Source: JADFMN01 sp964529975
Lineage (GTDB): Bacteria; Armatimonadota; Fimbriimonadia; Fimbriimonadales; Fimbriimonadaceae
NCBI GenBank assembly: GCA_964529975.1
Contig: CAZGXW010000040.1
Coordinates: forward strand, 1-26,535
Reading direction: 5' to 3'
DNA length: 26,535 bases
Part shown: positions 16,229-23,904 of the stretch, one piece after another
Position numbering within the stretch: the first letter of the stretch is position 1
Layout of the letters: the number at the start of each line of letters is the position of its first letter
Program-made: the position numbers and the translations under genes
Notes under the pieces: generated by a model
Databases searched by the model: none
Told to the model about the DNA's origin: nothing
What the model saw: the letters and a program-made list of their open reading frames with translations, nothing else

Positions 16229-17260
16229 ATGTCGACTCACGCCAGTTCGGAAGCCTGGAAGAAAATGGTGCTCCGTTCCATGCCTGCTCCGGCCTGGCTT
16301 GAGGGCGAGGCTCCCGACTCTGACGTCGTGATCTCCTCGCGGATGAGGTGTGCCCGGAACTTGCTCGGCCACCGGTTTCCACACCACGCGACGGACACCG
16401 AACTCGAAATGGTCCTCAACCAGATTCTCGAGGCGTCGAAGCACCCGAGGCTCCAACTCAACGTGCAGCACAAACTCACGGCGGCGGAGCGCGACTATTT
16501 CCTAGGAAACAGGCTGATCAGCGCAGACTTCAAGCCCAACGATCCTGGCCGGGCGCTCCTCACCGACGACAATCGGCTCGTCAGCATCATGGTCAACGAA
16601 GAGGACCACTTGCGCATCCAAGCACTCAGTTCGGGATGGTCGATTTCGACAGCGCAGTCCGCTGTCGACCATGTGATCGGATGCATGGAACAGTCGCTTG
16701 ACTTCATGCAGGACGAGCGGCTCGGGTACCTCACCGCCAGTCCGTCCAACATGGGAACGGCTATGCGCCGCTCCGCTCTGTTCCATTTGATCGCCCTTGC
16801 GCATACAAAGCGGCTGATGAGCGTCCTCAAGGCCCTCAACACCTGGGGGCTGACCGCACGCGGCCTTTTTGGCGAGGCGAGCCGTGCAGTAGGTGCGTTC
16901 TTCCAAGTCAGCACTACCCACCAAGGGATCCATGAGTTCGTGGGTGCCGCCGAGTACTTGATCGAAGAAGAGCGGAAGGCGCGCGAAGAGGTCGCGCTGC
17001 ACGAACTCACGGAACAGGCCGAGAAGGCACGCCTCTACGCGGCACAGACCCAGGAGGTCGCCTTGTCAGACGCTCTGCGCGTTCTGTCGTGGCTGAGGTG
17101 GGCGGCGGCATCGCACGTTAGGGGATTCCCCCGCTCGGCGCGCACCGTCGACCAGTGGATCAGCACGATGGAGGTCCACGGAACGCAGGACCAGCGCATC
17201 GCGGCCAGGCACCGTGCCGTATTCCTAAGGGACAGGTCGCAGCCAGAGGCCGGCGACTAA
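16229..17260 (+). CDS. mcsB: McsB-like protein-arginine kinase, divergent active site
   Basis: McsB phosphorylates arginines on proteins, marking them for ClpC/ClpP in Firmicutes; it has the phosphagen-kinase fold. The 343-residue protein has the ATP-binding block VVISSRMRCARNL (33-45), VNEEDHLRIQ (122-131) and GYLTASPSNMGT (166-177), normal length and order. Three differences stand out against the family: the Cys of GYLT.CPTN is Ser171; the second Glu of the 'GE..E' loop is Arg219 (GEASRAVG, Glu216 retained); and the C-terminal 'RD..RA' region reads DQRIAARHRA. Activity may be altered. The usual neighbours ctsR, mcsA and clpC are absent. SD GGAG lies 5 bases before ATG 16229. It heads a four-gene cluster with the unknown gene, nadC and birA. 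Confidence 0.85.
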   Translation: MSTHASSEAWKKMVLRSMPAPAWLEGEAPDSDVVISSRMRCARNLLGHRFPHHATDTELEMVLNQILEASKHPRLQLNVQHKLTAAERDYFLGNRLISADFKPNDPGRALLTDDNRLVSIMVNEEDHLRIQALSSGWSISTAQSAVDHVIGCMEQSLDFMQDERLGYLTASPSNMGTAMRRSALFHLIALAHTKRLMSVLKALNTWGLTARGLFGEASRAVGAFFQVSTTHQGIHEFVGAAEYLIEEERKAREEVALHELTEQAEKARLYAAQTQEVALSDALRVLSWLRWAAASHVRGFPRSARTVDQWISTMEVHGTQDQRIAARHRAVFLRDRSQPEAGD

Positions 17261-17271
17261 AGGACTCCTCC

Positions 17272-17763
17272 ATGCCTACGGTCACCTACAGGCCGCCCGA
17301 CGTGCTCCACTGGTTCAGCACGGGCTCCAGCGAGGCCTACCTCTCGGCCAAGCGCAAGGGCAAAGCCCTGGCAAAGTCAGGTCCCGAGGCATCGGTCAAG
17401 CAGAAGTTCTTTCAGGCCGCCAGCATGGCCGCGGACTTTGGCCGAGGCGCAGGTGCCGACCTCGTCCACAGGCACGCCACGGAGGCCGTTTACAGGCTCT
17501 ATGACGACCGACTGGTGGTCAAGACGCCCCTTGGGCAACAGACTGTGGCATACAGCGAAGTTTCCGCCATCCAGGCTCACGGCAAGGACAAGTTCACCGT
17601 GGAACACGACGCGGGTACCCTCACGGTCCGGCCCATCGCCCACCTCGTTTCCGGCAGGATTCGAGTCCCCGTAGGGTGGATGAGGAACGACATCGAGGTC
17701 CCTTTCACAATGCTTCTGGAAGAACTTGCTGCCCGGTCTGGCGTGGAGATCGAGCCTGCATGA
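17272..17763 (+). CDS. conserved-looking protein of unknown function (163 residues)
   Basis: I do not recognise this protein. It is 163 residues, soluble, with no signal peptide or membrane segment. The N-terminal third is basic and helical (residues ~20-60), and the rest alternates short strands: AVYRLYDDRLVVKTPLGQQTVAYSEVSAIQ, split by turns, then FTVEHDAGTLTVRP and IRVPVGWMRNDIEVPFTML ending in an amphipathic helix. That strand-rich layout ending in a helix is reminiscent of bacterial PH-like domains, but I cannot confirm it. ATG 17272 has AAAGGA 7 bases upstream. It starts 11 bases after mcsB, and its stop overlaps the nadC start as ATGA, so it is a real, coupled gene. A link to NAD synthesis or to the kinase is speculation. 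Confidence 0.85.
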   Translation: MPTVTYRPPDVLHWFSTGSSEAYLSAKRKGKALAKSGPEASVKQKFFQAASMAADFGRGAGADLVHRHATEAVYRLYDDRLVVKTPLGQQTVAYSEVSAIQAHGKDKFTVEHDAGTLTVRPIAHLVSGRIRVPVGWMRNDIEVPFTMLLEELAARSGVEIEPA

Positions 17764-18617
17764 ACGCAGGGTTCCGCCATCCTGCACCCGAAGGCTGGTT
17801 CGACATTGCGATGGGGGCCCTCGCCGAGGACATCGGCACCGGTGACCTCGCAAGCGCAGCCCTCGAACCCGACGAAGTCGTCAACTGGTACATCGAGGCC
17901 CAAGGGACAGGCGTGGCCTGCGGCGTGGGGATCGCGACCGGCCTTCTCGGACCCGACGCCGATGAGCCGCTCGAGTGTCGCGCAGACCCTCTTGTCACTG
18001 ACGGTGACGACGTGAGGCCGGGAGATCGAATTGCAGAGGGAGTTGCAGAAGTCAGCAAACTCCTGGCGAGAGAGCGGACCGCCCTGAACTTCTTGATGAT
18101 GCTCAGCGGAACTGCGACGTTGACGAAGGCGTTCGTGGACAAGGTCGCCGGTATCGGTGTGGACATCGTCGACACTCGCAAGACGCAGCCTTACCTGCGG
18201 TCGCTGCAGAAGTACGCTGTGCGGTGTGGCGGCGGTCGCAATCACCGCATGGGCCTTTACGACGGCATCATGCTGAAAGACAACCACATCAAGGCCGTCG
18301 GATCGATTGTCGAGGCGGTCAAGAGGGTTCGAACCACTGCGGGACAAATGACGCTTATCGAAGTCGAGTGCGCGACCCCCGAAGAGGTCGATCAAGCCGT
18401 CAAAGCAGGGGCCGACATCGTGATGCTGGACAACATGGACCCCTTCACCATGAAGGAGGCCGTGAAAAAGTATAGAGACAAGGTCAAACTTGAAGCAAGC
18501 GGAGGAATCACGCTGGAGACCGTCCGCGGAGTCGCTCGAACAGGCGTGCACGCGATTTCGGTCGGAGCGTTGACCCACTCCGCGCCCGCCCTTCCCTATC
18601 ACCTCGAGATCGAATGA
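17760..18617 (+). CDS. nadC: nicotinate-nucleotide diphosphorylase, carboxylating (quinolinate phosphoribosyltransferase)
   Basis: NadC turns quinolinate plus PRPP into nicotinate mononucleotide, CO2 and pyrophosphate in de novo NAD synthesis. The 285-residue protein has the N-terminal ALAEDIGTGDLAS, the active-site block DTRKTQPYLR (Asp138 onward) with GGGRNHRMGLYDGIMLKDNHI, then IEVECATPEEVDQA, DIVMLDNM and LEASGGITLETV, and the C-terminal ISVGALTHSAPALP that closes the barrel. All substrate-binding residues I know for the family are present. The frame extends upstream to 17676 but ATG 17760 overlaps the preceding stop and fits the family start. Its stop overlaps birA as ATGA. No nadA or nadB lies in this window. 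Confidence 0.97.
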   Translation: MNAGFRHPAPEGWFDIAMGALAEDIGTGDLASAALEPDEVVNWYIEAQGTGVACGVGIATGLLGPDADEPLECRADPLVTDGDDVRPGDRIAEGVAEVSKLLARERTALNFLMMLSGTATLTKAFVDKVAGIGVDIVDTRKTQPYLRSLQKYAVRCGGGRNHRMGLYDGIMLKDNHIKAVGSIVEAVKRVRTTAGQMTLIEVECATPEEVDQAVKAGADIVMLDNMDPFTMKEAVKKYRDKVKLEASGGITLETVRGVARTGVHAISVGALTHSAPALPYHLEIE

Positions 18618-19315
18618 AGGCTCCGACCGGCCCTTGGCTGGAACTCGAAGAGTGCGGCTCGACACAGGACATCGCAGCGACGTTGCTTGAGAAGCCAGAC
18701 TGCCCCGGCGTGGTGTTCACGCACCACCAACTCGATGGGCGAGGGCGTTTCCGACGGACTTGGCACAGCAGGCGAGACGATTCGCTGACGTACTCCCTGG
18801 TCTTTCACGCCTACTCCGGGCACAGCAAGCCGTGGCTCATTGGCATGGCGACTGCGATTGCCGTCGCTCACGTGCTCGGGGCACGGCTTCAATGGCCGAA
18901 CGACGTCGTGATCGACGGCAAGAAGGTCTGCGGTGTCCTGATCGAACTGCTACCGATCGACGCCGCTCGAAAAACGCCTGTCGTCGGCGTCGGCGTGAAC
19001 CTCAACCAGTCGGAGTTCCCGCCCGAACTCGACCACCGCGCGACCTCGGTTCTGCTCCAAACAGGCAAGCGCAGCGATCCAAAGGAAGTTGGGCGGCGGA
19101 TCATCGAAGCAATCTCCGCCTTGCCAGAACCGGAGGATTGGTGCGTTCTAGAACCGCACTGGGCACCATTGGACGCCACACCAGGCAAACAGTACACGCT
19201 GCCGACAGGCGAACAAGCAAGGGCGCTAAACGTTGGAAGCCAAGGCGAACTTGTCTGCGAGGTCGCTGGACACGTGCGAACTGTCCTCGCTGCTGAGGCG
19301 CTGTTCGGCGCGTAG
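18614..19315 (+). CDS. birA: biotin--[acetyl-CoA-carboxylase] ligase, monofunctional BirA
   Basis: BirA activates biotin with ATP and attaches it to the carrier domain of acetyl-CoA carboxylase. The 233-residue protein has the catalytic domain motifs: ECGSTQDIA (12-20), the biotinyl-AMP loop HQLDGRGRFRRTWHS (about 37-51), LQWPNDVVIDGKKVCGVLIEL (about 92-112, including the catalytic Lys) and VVGVGVNLNQ. A small C-terminal SH3-like domain follows (about 190-233). There is no N-terminal DNA-binding HTH, so it is the enzyme-only class and not the biotin repressor. The ATG overlaps the nadC stop by 4 bases. It closes the mcsB-unknown-nadC-birA cluster. Confidence 0.93.
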   Translation: MKAPTGPWLELEECGSTQDIAATLLEKPDCPGVVFTHHQLDGRGRFRRTWHSRRDDSLTYSLVFHAYSGHSKPWLIGMATAIAVAHVLGARLQWPNDVVIDGKKVCGVLIELLPIDAARKTPVVGVGVNLNQSEFPPELDHRATSVLLQTGKRSDPKEVGRRIIEAISALPEPEDWCVLEPHWAPLDATPGKQYTLPTGEQARALNVGSQGELVCEVAGHVRTVLAAEALFGA

Positions 19316-19340
19316 CGTCGCCAATCGAAGGGAGGGAGAA

Positions 19341-19415
19341 TGGAGCGGGAAACGAGATTCGAACTCGCGACCCTCTCGTTGGCAACGAGATGCTCTACCA
19401 CTGAGCTATTCCCGC
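19341..19415 (-). tRNA. tRNA-Gly (anticodon GCC), CCA encoded
   Basis: Read on the minus strand, a full cloverleaf is present: acceptor GCGGGAA/TTCCCGC (7 bp), D stem GCTC/GAGC, anticodon stem TCTCG/CGAGA with loop TTGCCAA (anticodon GCC at 19381-19383), a 5-base variable loop, T stem GCGAG/CTCGT with loop TTCGAAT, discriminator T and an encoded CCA (19341-19343). It reads Gly codons GGC and GGT. It starts 26 bases after birA on the opposite strand. No att-like repeat or integrase is next to it. Confidence 0.97.
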
Positions 19416-19478
19416 TCGGAAGGTCAAAGATACCTCATTTCAGGCTCAAAGAGGGCCGGGCGGGACTCGTGACCGTGG

Positions 19479-20252
19479 GTGCCATACTGGGCCGTGCCGG
19501 ACTACGCCGCCTTGCTGGAAGACGTCCAGGCGGCCTGTGAGCAGGGTGCCCGAACCGCCCTGCAACTCCGCGAGAGGATGGCCCGCGAAATCAAACCTGA
19601 CGGCAGCATCGTGACCGAGGCCGACCGCGCCGTCGAGCACGACATCCGCGCCGTCCTCGACCGCATCGCTCCCAACGTGCCCGTCTGGGGAGAGGAGCAC
19701 GGCTACCAGCCTCCGACGGAAGCGGGGCTTTGGATGATCGATCCTGTCGACGGCACGTCGAACTTCGCCTTTGGACAACCCCTCTGGGGTGTGACCGCGT
19801 CGTTCTTCCACCAGGGGCGCATAAGGCTGGGCGTCATCGTCGCCCCACAACTCGGCTGGTCGCTCAGCGCGGTCGAGGGTCAAGGCGCCTTTCTCAATGG
19901 CGTGAGGCTGCCTGACGTCAAGCCCGGACCGATCCAGCCCTTCGAACTCGTCGGCCATGGCAACCTCGACGTGCCGATCAAACGCTCGTACCCTGGCAAG
20001 CCGCGCCACATCGGCTCCTTCGTCGTCGAGGCGGCGATCTATCTGCAAGGCGGTATGCGCGCGCTGGTCACGAACGGCGTCAGGCTGTACGACGCAGGCG
20101 CAGGGATCGTCATGGCCAGAGAGATCGGAGCCGACCTGCGAAACCTCGATGGCACAGAGTTCGACGAGTCTCAATGGACCCGGGACGTGAAGTGCGCTCC
20201 GTTCGGATTCTTTCCGCCCGACTCCGAGTGGCCCTTCGCTCAGTCCCAATAG
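19479..20252 (+). CDS. inositol monophosphatase family phosphatase
   Basis: This family of Mg2+-dependent, Li+-sensitive phosphatases includes inositol-1-phosphatase, histidinol-phosphatase HisN and CysQ-like enzymes. The 257-residue protein has the metal site: VPVWGEEHG (Glu72, Glu73), MIDPVDGTSNF (Asp88, Asp91 and the phosphate-binding GTS) and RLYDAGAGIVMAREIGA near the C-terminus for the third metal ligand. The substrate cannot be assigned from sequence alone. Start is uncertain: GTG 19479 gives MPYWAVPDYA, while GTG 19494 has CATACT five bases upstream and would be leaderless. It overlaps the 3' end of the convergent sigma-factor gene by 13 bases. Confidence 0.9.
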   Translation: MPYWAVPDYAALLEDVQAACEQGARTALQLRERMAREIKPDGSIVTEADRAVEHDIRAVLDRIAPNVPVWGEEHGYQPPTEAGLWMIDPVDGTSNFAFGQPLWGVTASFFHQGRIRLGVIVAPQLGWSLSAVEGQGAFLNGVRLPDVKPGPIQPFELVGHGNLDVPIKRSYPGKPRHIGSFVVEAAIYLQGGMRALVTNGVRLYDAGAGIVMAREIGADLRNLDGTEFDESQWTRDVKCAPFGFFPPDSEWPFAQSQ

Positions 20253-21124
20253 GCTTGGAGCCGTTGGACGAGGTCAGGCTTCTTCAGTTTGGCGAGCGCT
20301 TTCTTCTCGTGCTGCCGGACGCGCTCGCGCGTCAGTCCCATCTCAGCACCGACCTCTTCAAGAGTGCGGAGGTCGCTCCCGTCCAGCCCGTACCGAAGGA
20401 AAAGAACTGTCCGCTCTGCCTCGGGCAGGCTCTCCAGGGCCTCCCTCAAGCACGCGTTCTTGAGGCTGCGAAGAACCTCCTCGAACTCGTCGTGGTCGGT
20501 CTCGTCGCTGACCATGTCCGCAATCGTGCTGTCCATTCCGTCGGCGACCGGTGTGTCGAGCGAGATCGCGTCGGGCGTGGACTTTAGTACGGAGCAAAGC
20601 CGCGTCGAGGAGATTCCCGATGCCTTCGAGATCTCATCGAGCGACGGCTCGCGACCAAGAGACTGTTTGAGGTGCGCGGTGACCTTCAACACCACGACGA
20701 ACTGCTCGGCAACGTGCATCGGGAGCCTGATCGTTCGTGCCTGCTCCGTGACGGCGCGGATCACTGCCTGCCTGATCCACCAGGTCGCATACGTGCTGAA
20801 CCGGCAGCCTTTCCGCCAATCGAACTTAGCGGTCGCCTTCATTAGCCCGACGTTTCCCTCCTGGATCAGGTCGTGGAGCGGGATCCCACGTCCGACGTAC
20901 TTCTTGGCGATGCTGACCACGAGCCTCAGGTTGGCTTCGATAAGGAGTTCGCGGCTCTTCTCGCACCCGAGTTCCGCCGCCTTCGCAGCCTGGAGTTCCT
21001 GTTCGCTCGTGAGCAGCGGAATCTGGCCGATTCGAACAAGCCAGCACTGCAAGGGGTCGTCCGCAGGCATGGCCCGCAACGGCTTGCGGGGCCTGAGCGA
21101 AAGCGATTGAGCGGCTTCGACCAT
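20240..21124 (-). CDS. RpoD/SigA-type sigma-70 factor (short form, no region 1.1)
   Basis: Sigma-70 factors direct RNA polymerase to promoters. The 294-residue protein has region 1.2 (DPLQCWLVRIGQIPLLT.EQE), regions 2.1-2.4 (EANLRLVVSIAKKYVGRGIPLHDLIQ, KFDWRKGCRFSTYATWWIRQAVIRAV), region 3 (REPSLDEISKASGIS) and region 4 (LPEAERTVLFLRYG, then EEVGAEMGLTRERVRQHEKKAL). It lacks the acidic region 1.1 and region 1.2-2 spacer of large RpoD, matching a short primary or group 2 sigma. ATG 21124 is preferred over TTG 21139 because GAGG is 9 bases upstream. A good promoter (21166-21195) lies in the end of dnaG. Whether it is the housekeeping sigma cannot be decided here. Confidence 0.93.
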   Translation of the reverse strand: MVEAAQSLSLRPRKPLRAMPADDPLQCWLVRIGQIPLLTSEQELQAAKAAELGCEKSRELLIEANLRLVVSIAKKYVGRGIPLHDLIQEGNVGLMKATAKFDWRKGCRFSTYATWWIRQAVIRAVTEQARTIRLPMHVAEQFVVVLKVTAHLKQSLGREPSLDEISKASGISSTRLCSVLKSTPDAISLDTPVADGMDSTIADMVSDETDHDEFEEVLRSLKNACLREALESLPEAERTVLFLRYGLDGSDLRTLEEVGAEMGLTRERVRQHEKKALAKLKKPDLVQRLQAYWD

Positions 21125-21165
21125 CCGTGCGAACCTCAACCTCGACCGGCGCCCTCCAACCCCCG

Positions 21166-21195
21166 GTTATACGAAAGGATCGGGCTGGTTGTCCA
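21166..21195 (-). promoter_or_regulatory. sigma-70 promoter for the sigma-factor gene, inside the end of dnaG
   Basis: On the minus strand TGGACA (21190-21195, five of six to TTGACA) and TATAAC (21166-21171, five of six to TATAAT) are separated by 18 bases. Transcription would start near 21159, giving a leader of about 35 bases before ATG 21124 that holds the GAGG SD. The element overlaps the last codons of dnaG, so the sigma gene can be expressed apart from dnaG. Confidence 0.6.
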
Positions 21196-22954
21196 GACCG
21201 TTTGGCACATTGTTTTCCAGGGGTTTTGCGCCTTTCAGTTCCTTAAGACGGGCGTCGATGCGCATTAGGTCCTCGTCGGACTTCTCTCCCGTGCCGACGA
21301 CCGAACGGAGCGAGATCTCGTCGCGACGCCGCTCCAGCCTTTCGCGAACATCGAGGATGGCGAGTTCGTCGATGGGCGGGCCGTCGAGCATCAGCACCGC
21401 TGCTAGCAAGTCCCTGTCCTTCTCCTCCCGGATGGCGTCGAGGAGGTCGGTCGCTTCGAGGTCTCGAGGTGCCTCCACGAACGCCTGGACCAAGGCGCGG
21501 GACAACCTCCGTCCCATCTCGGTGACGAACAGGTCTTCTTGGCGGCAGATCTCCCATGCAGTCGCGCGGATGTCGCGCTCGACCAGAGCGCGGAACGGGG
21601 CCGCCTCCAGTTGAGGCGGCAAGGCGACCGGCAACCCCTTTGGCTGGACGGTCTGCTTCTGTTCTGGCTTGGCGCCCTTGCTCGCTTTTCGCTTGGCCTG
21701 CCGAACCATGCCGCGCAGCGCAGTTGCGGCGCGTTCGGGGTCTCGCATGAAGGGATAGCGCACGGCCAAGGGCATCAGGTGCCTCTCGACCTCCATCGGG
21801 CTCTCCAACCGCGCCAGCGCGGCGGTGGCTTCTTGCCAATACTCTTCTTTGTCCGGCGAATGCCGCAGACCGATCTGTTGAAGCAAGAACTCTATCGGCT
21901 CTACTCCCCGTTTGACAGCGTTCCGGACCGCTTCTGGCCCTTGCTCGCGGAGCAAGGTGTCGGGGTCTTGGCCTTTCGGCATGAGGGCGACGCGCGACTT
22001 GATCCCACCGACCGTCAGCATCTCGACCGAGCGTTCCGCCGCTTTTTGGCCCGCCTCGTCGCTGTCGTAGAGCATCACGACCTCGTCGACCCAGAGCGAG
22101 AGTCGTTTGACGTGGTGCTCGCTCATCGCCGTTCCCAAGGTCGCCACGGCGTTGGTCACGCCGGCCTGGTGGCAGGCGATGACGTCGAGATAACCTTCGA
22201 CGAGCACGGCCTGGCGCGACTTTCGGACCGGATCCTTGGCACGGTGCATGCCGTACAACGTGCGCCCCTTGCTGAAGAGCGGGGTGTCCGAAGAGTTGAT
22301 GTACTTGGGCATCCCGTCGCCGATCACGCGGCCGCCGTACGCGACGAGGTGGCCCTGGTCGTCTCTGATCGGGAACATAAGTCGGCCTCGGAAACGGTCC
22401 TGGAAGCCGATCTGCTGGTTGCCGTCCAGGATGTTCAGTTCGGTGGCCAGCGCAAGCGGTACGCCGCGCTTCTTGAGCTCCGCAACAAGCGCCTCACCGA
22501 CGTCCGGCGCGTAGCCGATCTCCCAGTATTCCAGGACCTCGGAAGTCAGTCCTCGCTTTGCGCAGTACTCCAGCGCCTTGGTGTGCGATTCCAGGTGGGA
22601 GCGGAAGAACGCCTGGGCGACCGACATGGCGTCCGCCATTGCTTGGCGTTTGGACTTGTCCTGCCCCTTCCCTTTGGTGAGCTCGACGCCAGCCTGCTTT
22701 GCAAGGATCTCGAGCGCCTCGCGGAACTCGACACCCTGTGTCTGCATGACCCAGGTGAAGGCGTCGCCCGCCGCGCCGCAGGACCAGCACTTGTAGCGTC
22801 CGATGTCGGGGCTGACAGAGAAAGACGGGTTCCTGTCCTCGTGAAAGGGACAGAGACCCGTCCAGTTCCTACCTGATTTTTTGAGTTTGACCCGCTGGCC
22901 GATGAGATCGACTAAGTCGATTCGGGATCGAACTAGATCTCTCTCATCGGCCAC
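21167..22954 (-). CDS. dnaG: DNA primase
   Basis: DnaG makes the RNA primers of lagging-strand DNA synthesis. The 595-residue protein has the N-terminal zinc-binding domain (Cys35, His38, Cys56, Cys59: CPFHED...CWSCG), the catalytic core with FRGRLMFPIRDDQGHLVAYGGRVIG, the Toprim domain (VLVEGYLDVIACHQAGV with its Glu, and VVMLYDSDEAG with its Asp pair), and a C-terminal helical domain for helicase contact (from about 430) preceded by a Lys-rich linker. The start is GTG 22954, 7 bases after the stop of the Gly-rich gene; there is no SD and a CATAAT lies 6 bases upstream. The sigma-factor gene follows after 42 bases, forming a reduced macromolecular-synthesis operon without rpsU. Confidence 0.96.
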   Translation of the reverse strand: MADERDLVRSRIDLVDLIGQRVKLKKSGRNWTGLCPFHEDRNPSFSVSPDIGRYKCWSCGAAGDAFTWVMQTQGVEFREALEILAKQAGVELTKGKGQDKSKRQAMADAMSVAQAFFRSHLESHTKALEYCAKRGLTSEVLEYWEIGYAPDVGEALVAELKKRGVPLALATELNILDGNQQIGFQDRFRGRLMFPIRDDQGHLVAYGGRVIGDGMPKYINSSDTPLFSKGRTLYGMHRAKDPVRKSRQAVLVEGYLDVIACHQAGVTNAVATLGTAMSEHHVKRLSLWVDEVVMLYDSDEAGQKAAERSVEMLTVGGIKSRVALMPKGQDPDTLLREQGPEAVRNAVKRGVEPIEFLLQQIGLRHSPDKEEYWQEATAALARLESPMEVERHLMPLAVRYPFMRDPERAATALRGMVRQAKRKASKGAKPEQKQTVQPKGLPVALPPQLEAAPFRALVERDIRATAWEICRQEDLFVTEMGRRLSRALVQAFVEAPRDLEATDLLDAIREEKDRDLLAAVLMLDGPPIDELAILDVRERLERRRDEISLRSVVGTGEKSDEDLMRIDARLKELKGAKPLENNVPNGLDNQPDPFV

Positions 22955-22961
22955 ATCGGGA

Positions 22962-23765
22962 TTATGACTTGCCGGCCGCGACGACGATGCCAGTCACACG
23001 GTGCGTGTCCTTGGCCTTGAGTTTGGCCAATCGGAACGCGACGTGGTCGCGGACGAGGTAGCGGACGACGATGGTGTCGCCAGAGATCTCGTACGCATCG
23101 GGCACGTTGTACGCCTTGATGACGTCCGCGAAGGTCGAGCCGAACTTGATGCTTCGCGAGGTCGTGACCTTACTGTCGCTCATGCCGACTGCCTCGATCT
23201 GCACGACGCGGTTGTACTTGTCGACCACGAAGGCGTAGCGGCTGGAACCGCGCTTGTAGACCCATCGGGTGAACAGGATGCGACCGTCCGCCCCGCCAGC
23301 GGCGCCGCCGCCGTTCTGGTTGTTGGCGTTACCGAGGTTGCCGCCTGCGTTGCCCGGAGGGCCGAAACCGTTTGCGTCGACTCCTGGCGGGCGCTCAGCC
23401 GCGCCAGCCTGGAACGGGTCGCCGATCAGGCCGATGCCGTTGTTGGGACGGTGCTGGTCGAGAGGGATCATGCTCATGCCGCCACCACCGCCGCCCTGCG
23501 GGCCTGCGCCGCGGCCTGCGCCGCCGCCAAACCCACCACCGGGGCCGACGCCGCCGCCACCAACCGTGAGCGGCTGGACCTCGTCCGGCGAGCCGAACTT
23601 CGAAATCAGCGACATCCCCGTGTCGAGGATAGCGACGCCGACCAGTTTCGTCTCAGCCGGCTTTCCTTGCCGGGCCTGAGGCGTGGACTGCTGGGCGCCG
23701 ATGGCCAAGACTGCGCTGGCCAGCGCTGCAACTGCCAAAACCTTGTAAGAACTCCTCAATGTCAT
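22962..23765 (-). CDS. secreted Gly/Asn-rich protein with two BamE/SmpA-like modules, function unknown
   Basis: I do not recognise this 267-residue protein. Residues 1-24 are a signal peptide ending AIGAQQ. A conserved-looking block (40-65, VGVAILDTGMSLISKFGSPDEVQ) is followed by ~90 residues of Gly, Asn and Pro-rich low complexity (68-160), then a beta-rich block (163-194, TRWVYKRGSSRYAFVV, NRVVQIEAVG) and a second helix-plus-strand block (203-263, RSIKFGSTFADVIKAYNVPD ... HRVTGIVVAAG). The pattern 'G.....V...G.P...' then strands ending 'rV..I...G' occurs twice and resembles BamE/SmpA-like modules; this is inference. ATG 23765 sits too close to GAGGA; the TTG at 23759 has correct SD spacing and may be the real start. 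It ends 7 bases before dnaG. Confidence 0.82.
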   Translation of the reverse strand: MTLRSSYKVLAVAALASAVLAIGAQQSTPQARQGKPAETKLVGVAILDTGMSLISKFGSPDEVQPLTVGGGGVGPGGGFGGGAGRGAGPQGGGGGGMSMIPLDQHRPNNGIGLIGDPFQAGAAERPPGVDANGFGPPGNAGGNLGNANNQNGGGAAGGADGRILFTRWVYKRGSSRYAFVVDKYNRVVQIEAVGMSDSKVTTSRSIKFGSTFADVIKAYNVPDAYEISGDTIVVRYLVRDHVAFRLAKLKAKDTHRVTGIVVAAGKS

Positions 23766-23904
23766 TCCTCGCGAAAGTGTTCGCTTTCCACAGGTTCGGA
23801 CGGCAATAAGGGCCGTCTGGTTACACGGCTCAGGCCCGAACCGAGCCTGAGGTATACCTGAACCTGCCCGGGTTCAAGACCCGGCCATCGGAGAAACCTT
23901 CAAA
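23766..23904. other. divergent intergenic region with two short hairpins
   Basis: This 139-base stretch separates the Gly-rich gene (minus) from the first thioredoxin (plus), so it must carry outward promoters. It holds two inverted repeats: GACGGC (23799-23804) with GCCGTC (23812-23817), and CTCAGGC (23829-23835) with GCCTGAG (23845-23851). GTATAC near 23853-23858 could be a -10 for the thioredoxin gene. No -35 is clear. I see no coding potential. Confidence 0.4.

Noticed and set aside
19341..19415. tRNA-Gly as a possible integration site for a mobile element
   Set aside because: No integrase, no repeated tRNA 3' end and no compositional change is seen on either side.
21539..22876. 445-codon plus-strand frame antisense to dnaG
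   Set aside because: dnaG on the other strand has all family motifs; this frame shows no domain and arises from high GC at third positions.
23200..23600. GC-rich repetitive stretch considered as a DNA repeat array or CRISPR
   Set aside because: The repetition is Gly/Asn codon bias within one open frame; there are no regular repeats with spacers.
23001..23861. 286-codon plus-strand frame antisense to the Gly-rich gene
   Set aside because: The minus-strand product has a signal peptide and patterned domains; the antisense product has neither.
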